This document shows, piece by piece, positions 1 to 9,142 of a DNA stretch of 64,000 bases. How positions within the stretch are numbered: the stretch's first letter is position 1; the number at the start of each line of letters is the position of its first letter. Location: the NCBI GenBank assembly GCA_905203765.1, contig CAJKXC010000010.1, positions 1 to 64,000 of the forward strand, in the 5' to 3' direction. The notes beneath the pieces were generated by a model, which ran no database searches, was not told where the DNA came from, and saw only the letters and a list, made by a program, of their open reading frames with translations. The position numbers and the translations under genes were made by a program. The DNA comes from an uncultured Bacteroides sp. (GTDB lineage: Bacteria > Bacteroidota > Bacteroidia > Bacteroidales > Bacteroidaceae).

Positions 1-46
1 CCCTCAGCTTGGGAAGCTGATGCTCTACCAACTGAGCTACTGCCGC
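1..46 (-). tRNA. tRNA-Gly (anticodon CCC), 3' part cut by window edge
   Basis: Read on the minus strand, the sequence starts with acceptor strand GCGGCAG, then a D-arm (GCTC-AGTTGGTA-GAGC) and an anticodon arm TCAGC-TTCCCAA-GCTGA, whose loop gives anticodon CCC (glycine codon GGG). The variable loop, T-arm and 3' acceptor strand lie outside the window. The D-loop GG and stem pairing are normal for a tRNA. Confidence 0.88.
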
Positions 47-164
47 AAATGGTTTCACTTCCTTTGTTATGAAACCGGCGGCAAAGTTAATAATTTCTTT
101 CAAAAAGGAGCAAGAGAATCTTTAATTATTTCTTATTTCCGGTGTAGATTCCGGCACATATTCC

Positions 165-195
165 TTGCCACTACCACAGAAATCATGTACATTTG
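165..195 (+). promoter_or_regulatory. Bacteroides-type promoter of the cobU operon
   Basis: TACATTTG at 188-195 fits the Bacteroides sigma-ABfr -7 box (TAnnTTTG), with TTG at 165-167, 20 bp upstream, as -33 box. Transcription would start just upstream of cobU at 218. No riboswitch-like sequence lies between the tRNA and cobU. Confidence 0.55.
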
Positions 196-217
196 CTTCC
201 CATAACATCAAGGTATC

Positions 218-736
218 ATGAAACGAATCATACTAATTACCGGCGGAGCCCGTTCGGGCAAAAGTACACACGCTGAAAAGTTAGCCCTTAGTCTCTCTCC
301 CAATCCCGTTTACCTTGCCACTGCACGCATTTGGGACGAAGAGTTCCGCCAACGGGTTATCCGGCATCAGGAACGACGTGGAACAGAATGGACTAATATA
401 GAGGAAGAAAAGGCTCTCAGCCGGCATCACCTGGAAAAGCGAGTTGTCCTGATAGACTGCGTAACCTTGTGGTGCACCAACTTTTTCTTTGACATGAATG
501 CTGACATAGACCGTGCACTAACTGCCGCTAAAGAAGAGTTCGACCGTTTCACCGAACAAGATGCCACTTTTATCTTCGTGACCAATGAGATAGGCATGGG
601 GGCAACTTCCGACAATGAACTACAACGTAAGTTTACGGATATGCAGGGCTGGATGAACCAGTATATTGCCGCCCGTGCCGACGAAGTAATACTGATGGTG
701 TCCGGTATTCCCGTGAAGATTAAAACAAAACTATAA
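218..736 (+). CDS. cobU: Adenosylcobinamide kinase / adenosylcobinamide-phosphate guanylyltransferase
   Basis: Bifunctional enzyme of the nucleotide-loop branch. It phosphorylates adenosylcobinamide and then attaches GMP from GTP, giving AdoCbi-GDP for CobS. The N-terminus carries the P-loop GGARSGKST (residues 9-17). The stretch TARIWDEEFRQRVIRHQERR matches the part of CobU holding the guanylylated histidine. At 172 residues it has the normal family length. It is the first gene of cobU-cobT-cobS-cobC, with gaps of 12 to 48 bp that suggest one transcript. Confidence 0.95.
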   Translation: MKRIILITGGARSGKSTHAEKLALSLSPNPVYLATARIWDEEFRQRVIRHQERRGTEWTNIEEEKALSRHHLEKRVVLIDCVTLWCTNFFFDMNADIDRALTAAKEEFDRFTEQDATFIFVTNEIGMGATSDNELQRKFTDMQGWMNQYIAARADEVILMVSGIPVKIKTKL

Positions 737-755
737 AAGTAAAGCTATAAGACTG

Positions 756-1793
756 ATGAAAACATTTCATATCACCCGCCCGGACGAAGCCATACGCCCG
801 GCATTAACAGACAAAATCAATAATCTGACCAAACCCAAAGGTTCACTGGGCACACTGGAAGAACTGGCACTCCAAATCGGGCTTATCCAACAGACGCTCA
901 CCCCCACCCTGCAACATCCGCAAAACATCATCTTTGCCGCCGATCATGGCATTGTAGACGAAGGAGTCAGCCTCTCACCCAAAGAAATTACCTGGCAACA
1001 GATCAGTAATTTTCTTCATGGGGGTGCAGGCGTAAATTTCCTCTGCCGCCAGCACGGATTCACCCTGAAGATTGTAGATGCCGGTGTAGATTATGACCTG
1101 CCTTACGAAAGTGGTATCATCAATATGAAAGTGCGCAAAAGTACCCGCAACTATTTGCACGAAGCTGCCATGACGGAAGAAGAAATGAATCTTTGTCTGG
1201 AACGGGGTGCCGAAGTGGTGCGCCGTTGCCGCGAGGAAGGCAGTAATGTGCTTAGTTTCGGCGAGATGGGTATCGGGAACACGTCTTCCTCTTCTTTATG
1301 GATGACCTGCTTTACCGGTATTCCTTTGGAACAATGTGTAGGCGCAGGGAGCGGATTGGACAATGCAGGTATCCGTCATAAATATGAAGTATTGAAGCAA
1401 TCCCTTGAAAACTACAAAGGCGACGGCTCCGCCCGCGACATTATCCGCTACTTTGGCGGACTGGAAATGGTGATGGCAGTAGGCGCCATGCTGCAAGCCG
1501 CCGAATTGAAGATGGTTATCCTGGTAGATGGATTCATCATGACCAACTGCATTCTTGCTGCCAGCAAACTCCATCCCGAGGTATTGGATTACGCCATCTT
1601 CGGACATTGCGGCGACGAAGTCGGTCATAAGTCGGTACTCGACGCTCTACATGCCAAACCGTTACTGAACTTAGGTTTACGGCTGGGCGAAGGAACGGGA
1701 GCTATTTGTGCTTATCCTATTGTGGATTCCGCCGTGCGGATGATAAACGAAATGGATAACTTTGCGCATGCTTCCATTACTAAATACTTTTAA
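756..1793 (+). CDS. cobT: Nicotinate-nucleotide-dimethylbenzimidazole phosphoribosyltransferase
   Basis: CobT makes alpha-ribazole 5'-phosphate from nicotinate mononucleotide and a benzimidazole-type lower ligand base. The 345 residues fit the family. Visible landmarks are the early TKPKGSLGTLEELA block, FAADHGIVDEGVS, the glycine-rich GEMGIGNTSSSS and the C-terminal LGLRLGEGTGA, whose glutamate is the catalytic base in the family. It lies 19 bp after cobU. No base-making enzyme (BluB or Bza type) is seen in the window, so the lower ligand base must come from elsewhere. Confidence 0.96.
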   Translation: MKTFHITRPDEAIRPALTDKINNLTKPKGSLGTLEELALQIGLIQQTLTPTLQHPQNIIFAADHGIVDEGVSLSPKEITWQQISNFLHGGAGVNFLCRQHGFTLKIVDAGVDYDLPYESGIINMKVRKSTRNYLHEAAMTEEEMNLCLERGAEVVRRCREEGSNVLSFGEMGIGNTSSSSLWMTCFTGIPLEQCVGAGSGLDNAGIRHKYEVLKQSLENYKGDGSARDIIRYFGGLEMVMAVGAMLQAAELKMVILVDGFIMTNCILAASKLHPEVLDYAIFGHCGDEVGHKSVLDALHAKPLLNLGLRLGEGTGAICAYPIVDSAVRMINEMDNFAHASITKYF

Positions 1794-1841
1794 TTTCACC
1801 ACAAGGGACACAGCGTCTCACAGAGTTTAAAGCAACATACT

Positions 1842-2645
1842 ATGAACAATATATTGGCAGCATTCATATTCCTCACGCGGCTATCCTTCTGGAAAATCAG
1901 AGAGGTGCCCGCAGAAGCATTCAAGCACGTAGTACCCTACTGGTCACTGGTGGGCTGGCTGACGGGGGGCATCATGGCAGGAGTTCTGTGGCTGACGGGG
2001 CATATACTTCCCATATCACTTGCATGGATCATCGCTATCATCACACGCCTGCTCATCACCGGATGCCTGCACGAAGACGGACTGGCTGATTTCTTCGATG
2101 GCTTTGGCGGTGGAAGTACCCGCGAGCGAACTCTTGCCATTATGAAAGATTCCCATATCGGAAGTTATGGAGTCATCGGACTGATATTCTATTTCCTGTT
2201 GTTGCTGCAACTCCGCAATCTCCCCTTGAATTTTCTTTGTATCCTCGTTTTTAGTGGAGACTGCTGGTCTAAGTTCTGTGCATCACAGATTGTAAACTGC
2301 CTGCCCTATGCCCGGAAAGAAGAAGACAGTAAGGCAAAGGTAGTATATAACCGCATGAGCAAAAGCGAATGGGCGATAGCTTCCATATGCGGAATATTGC
2401 CCTTCGTATTGTTCCTTCCCCTGAAGATGTGGCCTGCACTCCTGTTTCCGGTACTCACCTTTATCCTTCTGTACCGGCTCATGAAACGGCGTTTGCAAGG
2501 CTATACCGGCGACTGCTGCGGAGCCGTTTTCCTACTCTGTGAACTGTCTTTCTACATCGGAAGCCTTATTCTAATCTATGTCTATGCTATTTATGGTATA
2601 GACTTTATGACCCAATATGCAACGATCCCTTTATATTATCATTAA
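1842..2645 (+). CDS. cobS: Adenosylcobinamide-GDP ribazoletransferase (cobalamin synthase)
   Basis: An integral membrane enzyme joining AdoCbi-GDP and alpha-ribazole(-phosphate) to give adenosylcobalamin (phosphate). Several hydrophobic segments are visible. The family motif HEDGLADFFDGFGGG, near residue 77, supplies acidic residues for metal and substrate binding. At 267 residues the length is usual. Third gene of the cobUTSC operon; the 48-bp gap from cobT contains no clear terminator. Confidence 0.95.
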   Translation: MNNILAAFIFLTRLSFWKIREVPAEAFKHVVPYWSLVGWLTGGIMAGVLWLTGHILPISLAWIIAIITRLLITGCLHEDGLADFFDGFGGGSTRERTLAIMKDSHIGSYGVIGLIFYFLLLLQLRNLPLNFLCILVFSGDCWSKFCASQIVNCLPYARKEEDSKAKVVYNRMSKSEWAIASICGILPFVLFLPLKMWPALLFPVLTFILLYRLMKRRLQGYTGDCCGAVFLLCELSFYIGSLILIYVYAIYGIDFMTQYATIPLYYH

Positions 2646-2657
2646 TACCATCATAAT

Positions 2658-3197
2658 ATGGAAGTAACACTAATTCGCCACACCTCAGTAGATGTCCCCC
2701 CCGGAGTATGTTACGGGCAAACAGATGTTCCCCTGAAACCGACCTTTGAAGAAGAAGCCGCCGTCACAGCCGGAAATCTGAAAGCATATCTTCCTTTCGA
2801 TCACGTCTATACCAGTCCCCTCACCCGCTGCGTACGCCTTGCCACCTACTGTGGCTATCCGGATGCCGAACGCGACAAGCGGATTATGGAGATTAACTTC
2901 GGTAATTGGGAAATGAAATCTTTCGACAACAATGATGATCCGCGCTTGCAAGAGTGGTATAACGATTACCTGAATGTAGCCGCCACCGGTGGAGAATCCT
3001 TTACCATGCTATACCAGCGCGTCAATCTGTTTCTGGAAGAATTGAAGAAGAAACCTTACGACCGGGTAGCTATCTTTGCCCACGGCGGCGTATTGATTTG
3101 TGCACAAATTTATGCCGGCACTCTGCAATGGGAAGAAGCTTTCAATGCATTAACCCCATACGGCGGCATTGTCCGCATCAGCCTCAGTAAGGAATAG
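2658..3197 (+). CDS. cobC: Alpha-ribazole phosphatase, histidine phosphatase family
   Basis: Removes the 5'-phosphate from alpha-ribazole phosphate or from cobalamin phosphate. The N-terminus VTLIRHTSVDVPPGVCYGQT has the RH catalytic signature (LIRHT) followed by the CYGQTDVPL pattern seen in CobC. The second catalytic histidine lies in FAHGGVL. At 179 residues it is slightly short of the roughly 200 usual in enterobacteria. Last gene of cobUTSC; its 3' end overlaps the end of the convergent histidine kinase gene by 14 bp. A general phosphoglycerate-mutase-like activity is unlikely given the neighbours. Confidence 0.92.
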   Translation: MEVTLIRHTSVDVPPGVCYGQTDVPLKPTFEEEAAVTAGNLKAYLPFDHVYTSPLTRCVRLATYCGYPDAERDKRIMEINFGNWEMKSFDNNDDPRLQEWYNDYLNVAATGGESFTMLYQRVNLFLEELKKKPYDRVAIFAHGGVLICAQIYAGTLQWEEAFNALTPYGGIVRISLSKE

Positions 3198-5136
3198 TAA
3201 ACGAAATGGTAGGGCCTTCTTCTGCCTCGGCTTGTACTTTGTATATGCCGCCGAAGTAGTGGATGAAGTGTGCATTGATCTCATGACGAATCAGGCTCGT
3301 CTTATTTTCAAAATGAGCCCTTGCAAGCGGAGCATCGATCACATCGAAACAGAGAACGGACTTGGTCATATCCCGTTTGATACGAATAACGGCCCGGTAA
3401 CATTCTGAATCATTCTCCAGGGGCATCAGCATACTGGTAAGCAATGTTTCAAACCATTTTTTATCAGTCCGTATCTCCTGCCTGTCGATTTCTGTTTGCA
3501 AGGTCACAGATACAGATGAGTTTTCCTGCTCATTAATGACCAGCATCGCTTTATGGCATAAATGCAATACATCACACACTTCCTGCTCATACCTGGTCTT
3601 GCCGGATTCCAGTCGGGACAGTTCCAGAATACTGTTGACGTAACTCAATAGGCTTTCTGCATTCGCCTGGATAATCTGCCCGTATTCTTTCTTGGTATCT
3701 TTGTCCAAATCTTCCGTTCCGGTCAGCAATTCGGCAAAGCCCACCACCACATTCAGCGGCGTACGTATATCATGGCTGATCTCCGACTTCAGACGGTCTT
3801 TGGCAATATTATCCGTCTCCGCCTGCAAGGCAGCTTCGGCTGTATGTTTCTCTACAACCGCAATCTTTCTGGAAAGATAGTGCGTATAGAGGTAGAAAAG
3901 CAGCGCCAACAGCAGGATAATTGCCAGGAACAGAACACCCCTATGATAATTAGTGTCTTGAATCTTCTGCTTTTCCAATAACAACTCATCAATGTGGTAT
4001 ATTTCTTTAACCTGTTGCAGCTGGCTGGCAGAGAAAGCATTATTCAGAGAATCCTGCGTCTGTATCAGGTAGCGAAGGCTTTCGATAGCACCGTCTATGT
4101 CTCCTTGCCCATATTGTATGTTAGCCTTATAGGTTATCAGCGTGGCAAAAGTAGATACATAGTTGTTCAGCACTGTAGAAGTAACCTCGTCTATCAGAGC
4201 AATACTTTTATCGGGTTCATCAGTCCTATTGTAGTACTGGAGTTGTATCAATTGAATGTTCAGCCAAAATACCGGATCTACATGCGGGCCATACAGTTTC
4301 TTCGCCATTTCGATATGTTCGTGCGCTTTGTCAAGATCCACACTAAAGTAATGGAGAATGTACTTTATCTGGCAGTCTATTTCAAAATTGGTCCAGTTCT
4401 TCCGAGTTTCCGGCTCTCTGGAAATAACTTCCTGTAAAGTGCTGTCCATTTCCAGCAAATAGGGAAGCCTCAGGCTATCGCGCCCCGAATTGCCATACAC
4501 CTGGGCTATGCGCGACAAAATATCTATTTTCAAACTCGCTTTGGTTTGAGGGGAAAAACTTTTATAGGCTTCCAGAAAAGTGTCCAATGCCTCTTTGGGG
4601 CGACTGGATACACCATAAGCGCAACCCAAGCTATTGCATGCAGCTATCTTTCCGTTATTGCTGCGATGGCGCACTGCTTCTTCCAATGTTTCTTTGGCCA
4701 CATACACGGCTTTTTCTATCTGCCTTTTAGAAGCTAAAGCACGACTGACAGCCGCCTTCTGTTCCAGATAATAATCGTATGTACCGACTTGGGGAACAAG
4801 CTCTTTCAGGATATCAACCCAATGTGCCAGGCTGTCTGCATCGTGCTTCTTGTCATAACATGATGCTAGATAGTAAGCCCCCAGATTTTCATAAAACACA
4901 TTCCCCTGTTGCTTCGCCTCTTCGTACAGGCGGGTAGAAAAAGTCATATTATAGGGCGCATACTGATGCTTATAAGCCATATCGCGAAGATACGTCAACC
5001 GCGCCAACGTAGCGGGAAGGGCATCAGCCACCTGCAGAATACTGTCCTGATACCGCAGGGCATCGGCATCGTCCGCCATCAACGGACAGAAGCATCCGCA
5101 AAGCAAGCTGTATATGATGAATAGAGTTCGTTTCAT
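3184..5136 (-). CDS. TPR-containing sensor histidine kinase with degenerate ATPase domain
   Basis: Signal peptide (MKRTLFIIYSLLCGCFC), then a periplasmic region of about 360 residues with helical TPR-like repeats, a membrane segment around residues 390-412, a coiled linker and a HisKA domain with SHDIRTPLN (His 455). The C-terminal part should be a HATPase_c domain, but no N-box asparagine, no DxGxG and no GxGLGL can be found; the corresponding stretch reads WFETLLTSMLMPLENDSE, then FDVIDAPLARAHF. The reading frame is intact at 650 residues, so it looks like a kept pseudokinase rather than decay. It overlaps the upstream kinase gene by 4 bp and is probably co-translated with it. It may be a phospho-acceptor or dimer partner (inference). 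Confidence 0.85.
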   Translation of the reverse strand: MKRTLFIIYSLLCGCFCPLMADDADALRYQDSILQVADALPATLARLTYLRDMAYKHQYAPYNMTFSTRLYEEAKQQGNVFYENLGAYYLASCYDKKHDADSLAHWVDILKELVPQVGTYDYYLEQKAAVSRALASKRQIEKAVYVAKETLEEAVRHRSNNGKIAACNSLGCAYGVSSRPKEALDTFLEAYKSFSPQTKASLKIDILSRIAQVYGNSGRDSLRLPYLLEMDSTLQEVISREPETRKNWTNFEIDCQIKYILHYFSVDLDKAHEHIEMAKKLYGPHVDPVFWLNIQLIQLQYYNRTDEPDKSIALIDEVTSTVLNNYVSTFATLITYKANIQYGQGDIDGAIESLRYLIQTQDSLNNAFSASQLQQVKEIYHIDELLLEKQKIQDTNYHRGVLFLAIILLLALLFYLYTHYLSRKIAVVEKHTAEAALQAETDNIAKDRLKSEISHDIRTPLNVVVGFAELLTGTEDLDKDTKKEYGQIIQANAESLLSYVNSILELSRLESGKTRYEQEVCDVLHLCHKAMLVINEQENSSVSVTLQTEIDRQEIRTDKKWFETLLTSMLMPLENDSECYRAVIRIKRDMTKSVLCFDVIDAPLARAHFENKTSLIRHEINAHFIHYFGGIYKVQAEAEEGPTISFTIPY

Positions 5137-7013
5137 GGCGTTGTTTCCTCATGTGATACAGGTTTATACTTCAAAGGATGCGTAAAACAGAAACGTGCAC
5201 CATGCGTGTACTCACTGTCTATCCACAGCCTGCCATTCATATATTTCACTATCAACTGGCAGATGGATAGGCCCAATCCGCTCCCTTGCACATAATCGTT
5301 CAACTTCTCGAACCGTTCGAAAATCAATTGCTGTTTTTCCAGCGGAACACCACACCCGGTATCGGTCACAGAGAAGAGCGCCGTACCGTCATCAGCCATT
5401 TTCAATTCTAACACAATGGATCCCTCTTCTGTAAACTTGGTGGCGTTGACCAACAAGTTTATCAGCACCTGACGGAGACGGGCGTCGTCCGCATCCAGCA
5501 TCAATACAGGCAGTTCCGTTTCAAATCTCATCTCCACCTGCATCTTGCGTGAAGCAACCACAGTTTCCACTACCTCACGGCACAATTTCACAGCATCATG
5601 CTCCTGTATGTTGAACGTGATATTGTCGTTTTCAAAGTCCGAGAAGTCCAGGATATCGTTAATCAGTTTCAGCAGTTGGAAAGAATTGACCTTGATAATC
5701 TCGGAGAACTCCCGGCGCGATTCATCATCAAAGGATTCGTCATCATCAGTCAGCACAGCAGAGAAACCGACTATGGCATTCAACGGAGTGCGCACCTCGT
5801 GGCTCATGTTCGATAAGAAAAGATTCTTCCGCTGTATAGCCAATTCCGCCTTTTCCTTCATCGCCTCCTGGCACTGCTGGGAACGTTTCAGGCGGAAAAT
5901 CTTCTTCCAGCCGAGAATAAGGAGAACCATCAACAGCAACACGAAAACAAAGATGCCCGCCAAATAAAAACGCATGGAAACGATGCGGTCATGTTCATTC
6001 TGATACGCCAGTTGGTCGGCTTGGAAACGGGTGCAAAGTTGATCTATTTCCTTTGGGTAGTTATTTTCAAAAGAGGACTTGATATACGAGAACAGCTTCT
6101 GGAACTGAGCGTAGGCTTCATCCTTCTGCCCCATTGTCAGCAACAAGTCTGCTTTCTCTTGCAACGTCTCCTTATATAAAGCATGGTTCATGCGGGCACA
6201 TTCGGTCTGCAGGAACTCGTTGTACGTGGCCAGCGCTATCTCATAATCTTCGGAAGCGACCAAATACCTGGCATTCACAATCAACAAATACTCTTGTATA
6301 CCCGGTATTAATCTTGTCCGGAGTTGTTCCACTTCGTCCAAATGTTCACGGGCGGCTTTCACATCCTTCTTAAACAACAGGTAAGAGGCATTGGCTATAT
6401 GACGTATAGCCAGTTCCTGCACCGACAGTTCTTCTTCAAGAAAACTGTTCAGGCGAGAAAGGTAACGTGAAGCGGCAACCGGATTCTGGATGTGCAGACT
6501 ATAATCTATCAACTCGGTCAATAGTATCCTGATGTGCACATCTTCTTCCTTCATACCATCCAGCAGTTCCAGCGCTTTTTCGTAAGCGATGCCCGCCTCC
6601 TTCAACCTGTCGGTATAGGAATAAACTTCTCCCATGGCATTCAAGGCAAGGGCATTGCCAATGGGATAAGAAAGGGCGCGGGCTTTGGAGTACATCTGGT
6701 CGCTCAGGGCGATGGCCAGACGCACTTCTCCACGAAAGAGGTATGATTTGGTCAGTATCCTGCCGAAGTCAAAATAGGAATAATAGTGTTTGGAGTCATT
6801 CAGTTCAGCAAGCAGACTGTCGGCATTCAGTGAGTCACATTCTTCTTTTGTCAGATAATCAAACCCCATGCTATTGTGGAAAGTATGAATAGCTTCGTGA
6901 ACCGCATCGTCTTCATTCTCCTCCATAGAGTTTGAAATGTCAGCTGCCGAGGCAAGTAATGCACTGCCGGTACAGAAGAGAAGCCAAAGTGTGTATTTTA
7001 GTATATTACCCAT
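5133..7013 (-). CDS. TPR-containing sensor histidine kinase
   Basis: Signal peptide (MGNILKYTLWLLFCTGSALL), a TPR-rich periplasmic sensor region of about 320 residues, one membrane segment (YLAGIFVFVLLLMVLLILGW), HisKA with SHEVRTPLN (His 405) and a complete HATPase_c domain: N-box LINLLVNATKF near residue 520, DTGCGV near 551, GSGLGLS near 577. No receiver domain or response-regulator gene is found within this window, so the partner is encoded elsewhere. A good promoter lies upstream (7069-7099). Ligand unknown; nothing in the sequence links it directly to B12. Confidence 0.92.
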   Translation of the reverse strand: MGNILKYTLWLLFCTGSALLASAADISNSMEENEDDAVHEAIHTFHNSMGFDYLTKEECDSLNADSLLAELNDSKHYYSYFDFGRILTKSYLFRGEVRLAIALSDQMYSKARALSYPIGNALALNAMGEVYSYTDRLKEAGIAYEKALELLDGMKEEDVHIRILLTELIDYSLHIQNPVAASRYLSRLNSFLEEELSVQELAIRHIANASYLLFKKDVKAAREHLDEVEQLRTRLIPGIQEYLLIVNARYLVASEDYEIALATYNEFLQTECARMNHALYKETLQEKADLLLTMGQKDEAYAQFQKLFSYIKSSFENNYPKEIDQLCTRFQADQLAYQNEHDRIVSMRFYLAGIFVFVLLLMVLLILGWKKIFRLKRSQQCQEAMKEKAELAIQRKNLFLSNMSHEVRTPLNAIVGFSAVLTDDDESFDDESRREFSEIIKVNSFQLLKLINDILDFSDFENDNITFNIQEHDAVKLCREVVETVVASRKMQVEMRFETELPVLMLDADDARLRQVLINLLVNATKFTEEGSIVLELKMADDGTALFSVTDTGCGVPLEKQQLIFERFEKLNDYVQGSGLGLSICQLIVKYMNGRLWIDSEYTHGARFCFTHPLKYKPVSHEETTP

Positions 7014-7068
7014 GAATGTTGTTTCATTTTGTGCATCAATGTGATCTCCGGAGCTGCAACAGCACGTG

Positions 7069-7099
7069 CAAATATATCACAAAGTTTTCAAAGAGCAAA
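7069..7099 (-). promoter_or_regulatory. Bacteroides-type promoter of the histidine kinase pair
   Basis: On the minus strand, TTTG (complement of 7096-7099) is followed after 19 bp by TATATTTG (complement of 7069-7076). Both boxes match the Bacteroides -33/-7 consensus. The start codon at 7013 lies about 55 bp downstream. Confidence 0.6.
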
Positions 7100-7122
7100 G
7101 CATCTGTTAAAATAACGACGCA

Positions 7123-8088
7123 TTAAAAGTAAAAAGAAACGAATGTGGCAGTCAATACGACCGCTACAACCATCAAAGCCTCGGCACGGCGATTGATGCG
7201 GACAGCCACATGCATATCCTCCGTGGAAAAGGGCCGGTCGTGATGTCCGATGTAAGGTTTCCAAACTTCCTCGCCGAAATAATTATGAGGGCCACCGAAG
7301 CGGCAGTTCAGGATACCGGCAAGAGCAGCTTCGGGATAACCGGAATTGGGACTGGCGTGCTGACTGCCATATTTGCCGACGAAAGCCAGCAGGGAAAGCC
7401 GCCCGGAAGCCAGCACCATCAGGAAAGCGGTGAGGCGGGCGGGAACATAATTGACAACATCGTCCAGACGGGCGGCGAAACAACCGAATTGGCGGTAGCG
7501 TTCGTTGCGATATCCTATCATGGAGTCGAGCGTATTCACCATTTTATAGGCAAGCATACCGGGCACACCCAGAAGCACAAACCAGAAGAGAGGGGCAATC
7601 ACCCCGTCACTCAGATTCTCGGCAAGGGTTTCGAGAGCAGCAGTGCGAACCTCTTGTGCAGACAGTTCGGAAGTATCGCGCCCTACAATACGCGCCACCT
7701 GTGTTCGTCCCGCTTCCAATGAGCGGTCCACCGCTTCGAAAACCATGCGGACTTCACGCACTAACGTAGTACCCGCCAGACAGTAGAAAATAAGAAGTAT
7801 TTGCAGGCCGAGGAGTACGCCCCGGGAAGAACTTCCCACCCAACGCAGCAGAAAAAAGGTCAGTAAATAGACTGCCGCCACCAGAAACAACGTTGTGAAG
7901 GCTCCTTTCAGAAAGCGAGCTTTACCTACGTTCAGCCGGTGTTCAAAGAAAGAAATTGCCTTGCCGAAAGCAACCACAGGGTGTGGCAACCAGGCAGGAT
8001 CGCCCAGCCAGCTATCCAGCAGCCAGGCAGCCAACAACGGCAGATTCAGATGAAGGGCAAGCCCCAGGACAATCAGTATATCTTCCAT
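7123..8088 (-). CDS. cbiB: Adenosylcobinamide-phosphate synthase, membrane protein
   Basis: CbiB joins (R)-1-amino-2-propanol O-phosphate to adenosylcobyrate. It is a polytopic membrane protein with family features AAWLLDSWLGDPAWLPHPV near the N-terminus, ETLAENLSDGVIAPLFW, YKMVNTLDSMIGYRNERY, and SGYPEAALAGIL near the C-terminus. I take the start at 8088 (MEDILIV), one base after the cobD stop and preceded by GAAGGA. A start at 8115 would add nine residues overlapping cobD. Last gene of the minus-strand cbiP-cobD-cbiB operon. In some literature this protein is named CobD. Confidence 0.94.
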   Translation of the reverse strand: MEDILIVLGLALHLNLPLLAAWLLDSWLGDPAWLPHPVVAFGKAISFFEHRLNVGKARFLKGAFTTLFLVAAVYLLTFFLLRWVGSSSRGVLLGLQILLIFYCLAGTTLVREVRMVFEAVDRSLEAGRTQVARIVGRDTSELSAQEVRTAALETLAENLSDGVIAPLFWFVLLGVPGMLAYKMVNTLDSMIGYRNERYRQFGCFAARLDDVVNYVPARLTAFLMVLASGRLSLLAFVGKYGSQHASPNSGYPEAALAGILNCRFGGPHNYFGEEVWKPYIGHHDRPFSTEDMHVAVRINRRAEALMVVAVVLTATFVSFYF

Positions 8089-8089
8089 A

Positions 8090-9142
8090 TCATCCTTCTT
8101 CCATCCATTTCGCAATTCCTTCTACCAACCGGTCATTTTCCTCACGCGTCTGTGTGGCAATGCGGAAAAAATGCTCATCGAGTCCATCGAAGTTAGAGGC
8201 ATCACGAATAAGAATACCATACTTTTCAGCAAGATAATCCTTTAAGGCGGAAGCCTTGCCCACACGAAGGCGCACCAGCATAAAATGCGTTTCGGTAGTC
8301 CAAATCTCCATACCGCCCAAAGCCTCGAGGGCGGCACGCAAACGGGCCGTCTCCTGCAAATAGGCAGCAACATCCAACGGATTGGGAACATCGTGCACCA
8401 ACAGATGCAATCCGGCTTCTATGGCAAGCTGGTTGACAGACCACGGCATACGGTTAGTACGCAGCCGATGCAACAGATTAGACGGGCCGGTAACGTATCC
8501 CAAGCGAAGACCGGGAACAGCATAACGTTTCGTCATGGAGTGCAACAGCAGTACATTTGGGAAAGCGGCAGCCTCGGCAGCAGTAAAAACCGGACGCAAC
8601 GTGAAGTACTCATAGGACTGGTCGATGACGAAACAAACCTGCGAATTACGGTTTATAAGTTCCGTCAAATACTCTTTATCTACCACCATGCCCGTAGGAT
8701 TATTGGGATTGCAAAGCCAAAGCATACGCACTTCTTCGGGCAAGCAATACCCCTCTTGTACGGCAGGCAGTTGATAGAGCGAAGTCACCCGATGGGCGTG
8801 CATCCGGCAAGCGTCTGCATACTCGCTGAAAGTGGGCTGCAAGATAGCAGTATTTGTTCCGCGGAAGGTTTGGGCAATAAGGTAGATAGCTTCGGTAGCG
8901 CCGTTCGTCACGCATACGGACTCGGCGGGCAAACGGTACTTCTCAGCAAGCCGCGCCTCAAGCGTATAAGGCTCCGGTTCGGGATAGGAAGAAAGAGAAC
9001 AGGATGCCTCATTTCCATTGATGCACCGGCACAGATGCGCCTTCAAATCCGACAGATCCACCCGATTGTAAACATTCGAGCTGAAGTTCGCCGTTATCGG
9101 GCGGGCATATTTATAGGAATCATCTCCGTGTCCTTCAATCAT
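8090..9142 (-). CDS. cobD: Threonine-phosphate decarboxylase, PLP aminotransferase fold
   Basis: Makes (R)-1-amino-2-propanol O-phosphate, the linker used by CbiB, by decarboxylating L-threonine phosphate. A 350-residue class I/II aminotransferase fold: VTNGATEAIYL, LWLCNPNNPTG near residue 144, the PLP lysine in HSMTKRYAVPGLRLGY (Lys 205), and a phosphate-binding arginine region after it. Histidinol-phosphate aminotransferases look similar, but the position between cbiP and cbiB decides for CobD. Starts 8 bp inside the end of cbiP; translational coupling is likely. Confidence 0.92.
   Translation of the reverse strand: MIEGHGDDSYKYARPITANFSSNVYNRVDLSDLKAHLCRCINGNEASCSLSSYPEPEPYTLEARLAEKYRLPAESVCVTNGATEAIYLIAQTFRGTNTAILQPTFSEYADACRMHAHRVTSLYQLPAVQEGYCLPEEVRMLWLCNPNNPTGMVVDKEYLTELINRNSQVCFVIDQSYEYFTLRPVFTAAEAAAFPNVLLLHSMTKRYAVPGLRLGYVTGPSNLLHRLRTNRMPWSVNQLAIEAGLHLLVHDVPNPLDVAAYLQETARLRAALEALGGMEIWTTETHFMLVRLRVGKASALKDYLAEKYGILIRDASNFDGLDEHFFRIATQTREENDRLVEGIAKWMEEG

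Noticed and set aside
20..205. 61-codon open frame after the tRNA
   Set aside because: Starts inside the tRNA and covers the cobU promoter; not protein-like.
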